The position numbers were made by a program, and so were the translations under genes. This document shows positions 7,595-12,998 of a stretch of 12,998 nucleotides of DNA, one piece after another (within the stretch, counting starts at the first letter, position 1; the number at the start of each line of letters is the position of its first letter). The DNA comes from Mariaggregatimicrobium sp964498785 (lineage in GTDB: Bacteria > Zhuqueibacterota > Zhuqueibacteria > Thermofontimicrobiales > Thiofontviventaceae): contig CAZCJL010000159.1 in NCBI GenBank assembly GCA_964498785.1, forward strand, positions 1 to 12,998. Reading direction: 5' to 3'. The notes under the pieces are model-generated. The model had not been told where the DNA came from and ran no database searches. It saw only the letters and a list, made by a program, of their open reading frames with translations.

Positions 7595-7888
7595 ATAGGA
7601 CTCCTAAAATTATTTATATTACACCTTTTCATTGTAATCGGTTACAGGATTAATTGATTTAGTCGTGTACTATTTAATTTATAAACAGGCTGTCTACGAA
7701 ATGAAGACCCGATGGAGAAACCCTTGCGAAAGATTGAGAGTTATACGATATCCAGACTATTCTTTCAAATTATGTCAATATATAAGGCTGTTCCCATTTA
7801 AAAAGCTTCATACGGGTAGTTTACGGATTGCCTGTCAAGGGATTGCTCTCCGATGCATAACCATCCGATTTGCTATTCTCTATTCAAT
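7595..7888. other. 294-bp gap inside the minus-strand gene series
   Basis: No coding frame is convincing on either strand; the plus-strand frame starting at 7665 runs into the PLP-enzyme gene and is its shadow. The gap holds the LacI-like palindrome (7633-7646) and two TTGACA boxes on the minus strand (near 7833-7838 and 7778-7783), neither followed by a good -10 box. It probably carries the end of one transcript and the start of another. Confidence 0.45.
7633..7646 (-). promoter_or_regulatory. LacI-family-like palindromic operator
   Basis: TGTAACCGATTACA (minus-strand reading) is a 14-bp palindrome with one mismatched pair and a central CG. This layout is typical of LacI-family operators. 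It lies 39-52 bp upstream of the phosphatidyltransferase start and overlaps a possible -10 box (TACAAT). No LacI-type regulator gene is in the window. Binding by any repressor is inference. Confidence 0.35.
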
Positions 7889-9094
7889 TCAAATTACATT
7901 CACATCCACCTGCGGTTCAATGGGATTTGGCAGAATGATATTTTTTGAGGCTGCTGTCAGATCATTCAAACCGGAACCAGTTGATAAAATGACGACAGTG
8001 GCATCATGTTCTAAATTTTCACGTGCTTTCAAAAATCCGGCAAAAGCGACCGCAGCGGCTGGTTCAGCAAAGATGCCAGCATTTTGCGCCATAAACTTCT
8101 GAGCGTTTAGAATGTCGCTATCAGACACAACCAGGCCAAATCCTTCGGTGCGGTCAATGTCTTTTAGCGCCATGTAGCCATTTAGCGGCGCTGCCACACG
8201 AATTGAGTCTGCAATTGTTTCGGTATTTTCTGCAGGTTCAATTTTTTTACATTTGATGCCTGAGACAATCGCATCGTTTCCTTCGGCCTGCACGACAACG
8301 AGTTTCGGCATTGCCGAAATCCAATCAAATTGAAACAGATCGTAAAAGCCCTTGTAAATTCCGGATAGCGCCACGCCATCCCCTGTGGGAATAAATATAT
8401 AATCCGGCGCAGAGTGATCCAGTTGATTATAAATTTCAAACGCGGCTGTTTTTTTTCCTTCAATAGTAAAAGGGTTGAACGCGGTATTTCGATTGATTCC
8501 TCCTCTTTTTTCAGTGTATCTCAGGGATAATTCATACGCATCGTGATAACTGCCCTTTACACGGATGACTTTTGCTCCATAGATCATTGATTGCACGACT
8601 CTGCTTTTTGGAACATTTTCCGGAAAGAAGACAGTACATTCCAGCCCTGTTGCCGCAGACAAGCAAGCCATTGCAGATGCCTCATTTCCATTAGATGCAA
8701 CGATGATTTTATTTTCGTGCATTTTTTTTGCCAGGGCTGCAATTAAAAAGGCCCCCCGGTCTTTTATCGAACCCGTGGGATTTTGGCCCTCATTTTTTAT
8801 ATATAAATTCGGGATATTCAATTGGTTCCGAATACGCTTCGGAGCAAGTAGCGGCGTATTTCCAACAGGAAATAACGGGAGATGGTCCTCTTCAATTGGC
8901 AGGAGAGAATGTGGATAAAAGGAGTATCGATTTAGGGAAAGTGACAAATCCGCGTAGGGCAAAATGATACGCAAAACACCTCGTATGGATTCCATTGGCT
9001 TTTGTAGCCGGGAACAAACAGGGCACACATACATTATTTTTTCCCCGGCCTCGTAGTTTCTGCCACATTCCACACAACGATACTCAAAATTCAT
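7889..9094 (-). CDS. Threonine synthase-like PLP-dependent enzyme with N-terminal zinc ribbon
   Basis: A 401-residue fold-type II PLP enzyme. Residues 7-27 form a zinc ribbon (CVEC then CPVC; Cys7, 10, 24 and 27) as in many threonine synthases. The PLP lysine is Lys111 in PTGSIKDRGA, followed by a GNEASAMA phosphate/substrate loop and an IPTGDGVALSGIYKGF segment. Classic threonine synthase makes threonine from O-phosphohomoserine, but many homologues act on other amino acids, for example diaminopropionate ammonia-lyase. Homoserine kinase and homoserine dehydrogenase genes are absent here, so true threonine synthesis is not shown. ATG 9094 is chosen because AAGGAGG lies about five to six bases upstream and the zinc ribbon starts right after it; the frame is open to 9136. 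It follows the carbamoyltransferase gene by 31 bp, so the two are probably co-transcribed. Confidence 0.82.
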   Translation of the reverse strand: MNFEYRCVECGRNYEAGEKIMYVCPVCSRLQKPMESIRGVLRIILPYADLSLSLNRYSFYPHSLLPIEEDHLPLFPVGNTPLLAPKRIRNQLNIPNLYIKNEGQNPTGSIKDRGAFLIAALAKKMHENKIIVASNGNEASAMACLSAATGLECTVFFPENVPKSRVVQSMIYGAKVIRVKGSYHDAYELSLRYTEKRGGINRNTAFNPFTIEGKKTAAFEIYNQLDHSAPDYIFIPTGDGVALSGIYKGFYDLFQFDWISAMPKLVVVQAEGNDAIVSGIKCKKIEPAENTETIADSIRVAAPLNGYMALKDIDRTEGFGLVVSDSDILNAQKFMAQNAGIFAEPAAAVAFAGFLKARENLEHDATVVILSTGSGLNDLTAASKNIILPNPIEPQVDVNVI

Positions 9095-9125
9095 TTTTTC
9101 CTCCTTAAATTGTTTGCCGAAATAA

Positions 9126-10136
9126 TTATCTGCCACCCATCGCTAACGCCATGATTGCTTTGGCTGTGTGGAGCCGGTTTTCCAGTTGATCAAAAACCAC
9201 AGTAGCCGGACTGTTAATCACTTCTTCTGTTACTTCATATCCGGGTTCCACAGGTAACGGATGCATATATTTGACATGCGGATCAGCCAAATTTATTCGC
9301 TGCAGATTACAAATCCAGTCCTGATGTTTATCATTATGAGCTTTGAGCTGCTGATGATGTTCATGATCATCCACAAATTTATCAAACCAGGTAAATCCGC
9401 CCCAGCTAACCGGAATAACCACATGCGCAAAATGAAAAGCCTCATCCATGTTATCAGTAACGATCAATTTACTATCATTTAATTGCGCATGGTTCCTGGC
9501 TCGATGTACGATTTTTTCAATCAACGGAAATTCATCGGGCATTGCAACAGATACGTCAATTCCAAATCTGGGTAATAATAAAAGATGCGATTGTAATGCA
9601 GAAAGTGGTTTTGTTGGAGTTTGCGAATAGACCCACGAAATAGCGACTTTAAGCCCACGAAGATTGTTGCCGAAAAACTCTTGAATCGTCATTAAATCTG
9701 CCAACGCCGCAATTGGATGATAAACATCATCTTGCATTGATAAAACAGGCACTGAAGCCCATTTCGCTAATTCGTTCAAATAATTATTACCAATACCAAA
9801 TTGACAATTCCGGCAGGCAATCGCATGTCCGATACGTGATAACACGCATGCATTATCCTTGGCTGTCGTACCACTCGAAAGCTGAATATGGTCTGTTGTT
9901 AATTCATGAGCGTGGCCGCCTAACTGCGCTATTCCAGCTCCTACTGAAGTTCGGGTTTGACCGGATGGATCAAACAACATCATAAAGAGCGTTTGATTTT
10001 GCAATAACCGATGTGGTTCACTAATTGCGAATTTTGTTTTTAAATCTTTCGCAACAGCCAAAGCCAGTTCAATATCCTGTTTTGACCAATCTTCAAATGT
10101 TATCAGATGCTTTCCGCGAAATTTTGTTGCACTCAT
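9126..10136 (-). CDS. Aspartate/ornithine carbamoyltransferase family protein with atypical active site
   Basis: A 336-residue protein of the carbamoyltransferase family, which moves a carbamoyl group from carbamoyl phosphate to an amino group. The second half resembles the YgeW/acetylornithine subgroup (ISWVYSQTPTKPLSALQS, then RFGIDVSVAMPDEF, about 166-203). HPIAALAD (140-147) replaces HPxQxLAD, and HPLP (292-295) is as in aspartate carbamoyltransferase rather than the HCLP of ornithine enzymes. The carbamoyl-phosphate loop, normally S-T-R-T-R, reads SGQTR (58-62), so the first conserved Arg is replaced by Gln. Substrate is therefore uncertain. The start is ATG 10136, with GGAG (10147-10144) seven bases upstream; the TTG and GTG just before it are less likely. 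It heads the minus-strand series and precedes the PLP enzyme by 31 bp, which recalls YgeW-YgeX pairs. Confidence 0.82.
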   Translation of the reverse strand: MSATKFRGKHLITFEDWSKQDIELALAVAKDLKTKFAISEPHRLLQNQTLFMMLFDPSGQTRTSVGAGIAQLGGHAHELTTDHIQLSSGTTAKDNACVLSRIGHAIACRNCQFGIGNNYLNELAKWASVPVLSMQDDVYHPIAALADLMTIQEFFGNNLRGLKVAISWVYSQTPTKPLSALQSHLLLLPRFGIDVSVAMPDEFPLIEKIVHRARNHAQLNDSKLIVTDNMDEAFHFAHVVIPVSWGGFTWFDKFVDDHEHHQQLKAHNDKHQDWICNLQRINLADPHVKYMHPLPVEPGYEVTEEVINSPATVVFDQLENRLHTAKAIMALAMGGR

Positions 10137-10185
10137 CACCAATCTCCTTTCATCCCAACCATTTGCTAAATTTAGGCGAATGTTA

Positions 10186-10215
10186 AATATAACAAACTCG
10201 TACAGATAAAGTCAA
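10186..10215 (-). promoter_or_regulatory. Promoter of the carbamoyltransferase gene series
   Basis: On the minus strand, TTGACT (10215-10210) and TATATT (10191-10186) are separated by 18 bp. Both boxes match the sigma70 consensus at five of six positions. Transcription would start near 10179, leaving a leader of about 43 nt. It is the best promoter for the minus-strand series. Confidence 0.5.
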
Positions 10216-10267
10216 GGATAAAATAGAATAAGAAACAAAATTTAACAGCAGTTGTTTAATATTACAG

Positions 10268-10276
10268 TGATATAAT
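10268..10276 (+). promoter_or_regulatory. Extended -10 promoter element before the serpin gene
   Basis: TGATATAAT is a perfect extended -10 box (TG-n-TATAAT). No -35 box is well placed; TTGTTT (10252-10257) leaves only 13 bp. The start would fall near 10283, only a few bases before the GGAGG ribosome site (10286-10290), giving an unusually short leader. This makes the call tentative. Confidence 0.3.
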
Positions 10277-10296
10277 CATTAAAATGGAGGTTTGTT

Positions 10297-11523
10297 ATGA
10301 ACCAGCTTATTATTGGGGGAGTTATTATCATGATGTTTTTTACATTCATGGCATGTTCCAATGACGTAAATTCGCCGAAACAAGGAGAATGGCGGGAACT
10401 TTCCTCGTTAGAAAAATCCCTGGTCGACGCTGATAATCAATTCGGCCTCAAAATGTTCCGCCAAATCAATGAAGCTGAAAAAGGAGAAAATCTGTTCATT
10501 TCTCCGCTCAGTATTTCTTTCGCGCTGGGAATGACATTGAACGGTGCGGATGGTGAAACTAAAGAGGCTATGCGCAGGTCTCTCGAATTGAATGATATCG
10601 AAACAAAAGGTATTAATGAATCTTACCAAAGTCTGATGAAATTATTAAGCGGGCTGGATCCGAAAGTCGTTTTCACGATTGCAAACTCCATTTGGTACAG
10701 ACAGGAATTTCAGGTTGAACAGTCATTCATCGATGTGAACAAAACGTATTTCAATGCTCAAGTGAATCGTATCGATTTCGCTGCTCCCTCTGCTCCGGGA
10801 TTAATTAATACGTGGGTTGATGATAATACAAATGGCAAAATAAAGAAAATTGTTGAAAATATCCCGCAAGATATGGTGATGTACCTCATTAACGCTATCT
10901 ATTTCAAAGGCACCTGGACAAATGAATTTGCTAAAAACCTGACTCGCGATGATCAATTCAAAAAAGCGGACAGCACAACTATCCCCTGTAAAATGATGCG
11001 GCAGGACAGGATTATGCCCTATTTGGAGACTGAAAATTTCCAGGCAGTGGATCTGCCGTACGGAGATGGCGACTACAGTATGACTGTGATTTTACCAACA
11101 GAAGATACGGATATTGACGCATTTATCAGTAACTTGACAATAGACGACTGGCAGAAATGGACACAACAGTTTTCTGAAAAAGAAGGCAATCTCCAACTCC
11201 CGAAATTTACCCTGGAATATGAAAAAAAATTAAATGATATTCTCATTGATATGGGAATGGCGCCGGCGTTTGATCCGAATCAGGCGGATTTTTCTAAAAT
11301 TAATAAAGATGAAAATCTCGTTATCAGCGAAGTGAAGCACAAAACTTACGTTAAAGTAGACGAGGAAGGCACTGAGGCGGCAGCGGTTACTTCTGTGGGT
11401 GTCGCGTTGACCTCTGTTAATACAAATCGATTTTACATGCGGGTCGACCGACCGTTTGTATTTGCCATTCGCGAACGAAATTCCGGTACAATCTTGTTTA
11501 TCGGAAAAATTGAACAGCCATAA
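10297..11523 (+). CDS. Serpin (serine protease inhibitor), predicted lipoprotein
   Basis: A 408-residue serpin, a suicide inhibitor that traps a target protease after cleavage of its reactive loop. The N-terminus is hydrophobic and ends in FMAC (Cys20), a lipobox-like site, so the protein is probably lipid-anchored outside the cytoplasm. Serpin landmarks include NLFISPLSISFALGMTLNGA (residues 68-87), the NAIYFKGTW segment, the hinge EEGTEAAAVTS, and DRPFVFAIRERNSGTILFIGKI near the C-terminus. The small residues after the hinge Thr suggest a true inhibitor. Counting from the hinge Gly as P15 puts Thr at P1 and Ser at P1', within VALTSVN. The loop is about three residues longer than in antitrypsin up to PFVF, so P1 could lie slightly later. 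GGAGG sits six bases before the ATG. It is divergent from the carbamoyltransferase gene and 176 bp upstream of the DUF1028 gene. Confidence 0.94.
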   Translation: MNQLIIGGVIIMMFFTFMACSNDVNSPKQGEWRELSSLEKSLVDADNQFGLKMFRQINEAEKGENLFISPLSISFALGMTLNGADGETKEAMRRSLELNDIETKGINESYQSLMKLLSGLDPKVVFTIANSIWYRQEFQVEQSFIDVNKTYFNAQVNRIDFAAPSAPGLINTWVDDNTNGKIKKIVENIPQDMVMYLINAIYFKGTWTNEFAKNLTRDDQFKKADSTTIPCKMMRQDRIMPYLETENFQAVDLPYGDGDYSMTVILPTEDTDIDAFISNLTIDDWQKWTQQFSEKEGNLQLPKFTLEYEKKLNDILIDMGMAPAFDPNQADFSKINKDENLVISEVKHKTYVKVDEEGTEAAAVTSVGVALTSVNTNRFYMRVDRPFVFAIRERNSGTILFIGKIEQP

Positions 11524-11526
11524 GAA

Positions 11527-11664
11527 GTGATATGAGATATGTGATTTGAGCTTCGGGTTATAGTTTACCGGTGAGCATAGGAACGAAAGTGCAGAATTGA
11601 TTGGAATAAAGTGAGTATCCATATCAAATATCACGCATCACGTATCCCGTATCTCGCTTCACGT
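11527..11664. repeat. Inverted repeat built of degenerate 7-bp units
   Basis: The right arm (11630-11664) is five tandem heptamers: ATCACGC, ATCACGT, ATCCCGT, ATCTCGC and TTCACGT. The left arm (11527-11547) holds three heptamers in the opposite sense: GTGATAT, GAGATAT and GTGATTT. The arms are about 82 bp apart and can pair imperfectly. It fills the space between the serpin and DUF1028 genes and could act as an RNA hairpin or be an interspersed repeat. Confidence 0.6.
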
Positions 11665-11699
11665 CTTTAATATTACCAATTTAAAAAAGGAGTCGAAAA

Positions 11700-12695
11700 G
11701 TGATCAAAAAATCAATTATTTTCATATTACTCATTTGCTCTTTTCTTTCTGTCGAAAATGCATTTTCACAACAGGTTTATTCAGACAAACTGGCACATAC
11801 GTTTTCTATTGTTGCCCGGGATCCGGCGACCGGACAGATGGGTGTTGCTGTCCAGTCCAACTGGTTTTCAGTGGGGGCGCTTGTTTCCTGGGCTGAAGCC
11901 GGAGTAGGCGCTGTTGCAACACAATCCTTTGTTAATGTATCTTTTGGGCCGCGGGGCCTGGAAATTCTGAAACAGGGCAAAACAGCCCAGGAAGCGCTCA
12001 AAATTTTAATTGATTCTGACGAAGGTCGGGACGTGCGCCAGGTTGCAATCATTGATGCACAGGGGAATGTCGCCGCGCATACCGGCACCAAATGCATTGC
12101 TGAAGCCGGGCATATCATCGGTGATAATTTTTCAGTCCAGGCCAACATGATGCTGAATGACAGCGTATGGCCAGCGATGAAAAAAGCGTTCCAGGAAACC
12201 AAAGGTCCATTGGCAGAACGGATGGTTGCTGCATTAGAAGTCGCACAGTCCGAAGGCGGTGACATCCGGGGGCAACAGTCAGCAGCTATTTTAGTTGTGA
12301 AAGGAAAAGCAACCGGAAAAATCTGGGAAGATCGCATTATTGATTTGCGGGTGGAAGATCACCCCAATGCAGTCCAGGAAATAAAGCGCACGCTGCGGGT
12401 TTATCGGGCTTATGAATATATGAACGCCGGTGACCTGGCGCTGGAGCACAACGACATTGAGGGTGCTTTGGATGCTTACAGCACAGCAGAAGTTATGTTC
12501 CCGGAAAATCTGGAAATGAAATACTGGCATGCCATCTGTCTCGCAAACACCGGATCACTGGAAGAGGCGTTGCCAATGTTCAAGGCGATTTTCGCGAAGG
12601 ATAATAACTGGCGTATTCTCACTAAACGATTGCCAAAATCCGGCTTGCTTACCGTAACACCGGAGGAACTGGATAGAATTATTGAGGTGAAGTAG
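11700..12695 (+). CDS. Exported DUF1028 protein with TPR-like C-terminal tail
   Basis: A 331-residue protein of unknown function. Residues 1-23 are a signal peptide (KK, then a hydrophobic core, then AFSQQ), so it probably acts in the periplasm or outside. Residues about 31-225 match the DUF1028 family: AHTFSIVARDPATGQMGVAV near its start, GVGAVATQ, and GDNFSVQANMM (about 141-151). From memory the family has an Ntn-hydrolase-like fold, but no activity is established. Residues about 235-315 look like two or three TPR helices (YMNAGDLALEHNDIEGALDA, then ICLANTGSLEEALPMFKAIF). The start is GTG 11700, with AAGGAG (11687-11692) seven bases upstream. It follows the serpin gene on the same strand, but the 176-bp repeat-filled spacer leaves co-transcription open. 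Confidence 0.88.
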   Translation: MIKKSIIFILLICSFLSVENAFSQQVYSDKLAHTFSIVARDPATGQMGVAVQSNWFSVGALVSWAEAGVGAVATQSFVNVSFGPRGLEILKQGKTAQEALKILIDSDEGRDVRQVAIIDAQGNVAAHTGTKCIAEAGHIIGDNFSVQANMMLNDSVWPAMKKAFQETKGPLAERMVAALEVAQSEGGDIRGQQSAAILVVKGKATGKIWEDRIIDLRVEDHPNAVQEIKRTLRVYRAYEYMNAGDLALEHNDIEGALDAYSTAEVMFPENLEMKYWHAICLANTGSLEEALPMFKAIFAKDNNWRILTKRLPKSGLLTVTPEELDRIIEVK

Positions 12696-12726
12696 AGTAA
12701 CATCATGGTCTGGTTTAATTCACAAC

Positions 12727-12744
12727 AGAGCGCACAGAGATCAC
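12727..12744 (+). repeat. 18-bp dispersed repeat, copy 2
   Basis: An exact second copy of AGAGCGCACAGAGATCAC, also at 3945-3962, in the same orientation and again intergenic. Confidence 0.6.
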
Positions 12745-12789
12745 AGTGTCTGAATTTTATTAAAAAATTTGCGTTGGAATGGATTTTAG

Positions 12790-12830
12790 GACGCTTTGCG
12801 TCCAGTAGTAAAAATACGACGCAAAGCGTC
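12790..12830. repeat. Nested inverted repeat, perfect 13-bp arms
   Basis: GACGCTTTGCGTC (12790-12802) and its exact reverse complement (12818-12830) flank a 15-bp loop. Each arm is itself a small hairpin of 5 bp with a 3-nt loop, so the DNA or RNA could form one long stem or two short ones. It resembles REP-type elements. It lies 95 bp after the DUF1028 stop but has no U-tract, so it is not a standard terminator. Confidence 0.7.
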
Positions 12831-12841
12831 GATCAATACAT

Positions 12842-12976
12842 GGGGCTGTATCAAAAGTCATTTTTGGGCGTCATTCCTGCGAATGCAGGAATCCCCTAAC
12901 TTTGTAATAATCAGGAGATTCCGAAACAAGCCCGGAATGACATTTTACAAAAAAATCAAACTTATGATACAGCTCC
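12842..12976. repeat. MITE-like element with inverted ends and internal hairpin
   Basis: GGGGCTGTATCA (12842-12853) and TGATACAGCTCC (12965-12976) form terminal inverted repeats (11 of 12 match, core of 9 perfect). Inside them GTCATTCC (12870-12877) and GGAATGAC (12934-12941) form a second inverted pair. A perfect 8-bp hairpin, ATTCCTGC and GCAGGAAT around GAAT (12873-12892), lies in the left half. No gene is inside. The element is about 135 bp, in the range of a non-autonomous miniature element. A target-site duplication is not evident. Confidence 0.6.
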
Positions 12977-12998
12977 ACGAGAAATTACCAACTTTGGG

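Larger units (their letters stand above)
12696..12998. other. Non-coding, repeat-rich right end
   Basis: No protein-coding frame is convincing here; the frame at 12705-12899 crosses repeats and ends in VIPANAGIP, a peptide typical of spurious frames over interspersed hairpin repeats. The stretch holds the second copy of the 18-bp repeat (12727-12744), a nested inverted repeat (12790-12830) and a larger element bounded by inverted ends (12842-12976). Confidence 0.65.

Noticed and set aside
7665..8102. 145-codon plus-strand frame crossing the gap and the end of the PLP-enzyme gene
   Set aside because: It has no ribosome site, and most of its length is antisense to a well-supported gene.
11230..11634. 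134-codon frame antisense to the serpin gene end
   Set aside because: It lies opposite the conserved serpin reactive-loop region and has no ribosome site or motif.
11630..11664. CRISPR-like array
   Set aside because: The units are 7 bp, directly abutting and without spacers, so this is a short tandem array and not a CRISPR.
11777..12337. 186-codon frame antisense to the DUF1028 gene
   Set aside because: Its composition (rich in S, A, P and C) is that of a shadow frame; the plus-strand gene has a signal peptide, a ribosome site and family motifs.
12790..12830. Rho-independent terminator for the DUF1028 gene
   Set aside because: The stem is strong, but no T-tract follows and it lies 95 bp after the stop codon.
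12705..12899. 64-codon plus-strand frame ending in VIPANAGIP
   Set aside because: It runs through three repeat structures; the terminal peptide is a known mark of translated interspersed repeats.

Overview
The window looks like chromosomal DNA of a bacterium, probably a diderm. It has bacterial Shine-Dalgarno sites, sigma70-like promoters, a serpin with a lipoprotein signal peptide, a second exported protein and a VanZ-type membrane protein. Base composition is moderate to AT-rich by eye. No rRNA, tRNA, phage or transposase gene is visible and nothing fixes the species. The interspersed repeats, exported serpin, DUF1028 protein and TAnnTTTG-like promoter boxes would suit a member of the FCB superphylum or a nearby candidate phylum, but that placement is a low-confidence inference.

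Layout. Positions 1-456 hold nothing recognisable. A minus-strand pair follows: a PD-(D/E)XK nuclease-like protein (457-1545) and a large membrane protein joining an LVIVD-type beta-propeller to a VanZ domain (1626-3713). A 464-bp divergent spacer leads to a plus-strand acylphosphatase (4178-4453), which converges within 16 bp on a long minus-strand gene series (10136 down to 4470). In transcription order this series is: an aspartate/ornithine carbamoyltransferase homologue with an altered carbamoyl-phosphate motif, a zinc-ribbon threonine synthase-like PLP enzyme, a 294-bp gap with a LacI-type palindrome, a CDP-alcohol phosphatidyltransferase, the large and small subunits of aconitase X, and an isopentenyl phosphate kinase. 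On the plus strand come the serpin lipoprotein (10297-11523) and an exported DUF1028 protein with a TPR-like tail (11700-12695). The last 300 bp are non-coding and hold several inverted repeats.

The most notable part is 4470-6851. Aconitase X large and small subunits (likely mevalonate-5-phosphate dehydratase) overlap each other and the isopentenyl phosphate kinase gene, as a translationally coupled unit. These are two of the three diagnostic enzymatic steps of the archaeal modified mevalonate pathway. The middle enzyme (a UbiD-family anhydromevalonate phosphate decarboxylase) and the upper mevalonate enzymes are not in the window. The CDP-alcohol phosphatidyltransferase directly upstream raises the untested possibility of a link to isoprenoid or polar-lipid synthesis. 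The upstream carbamoyltransferase and PLP-enzyme pair recalls the YgeW/YgeX pairing and may be a separate amino-acid module.
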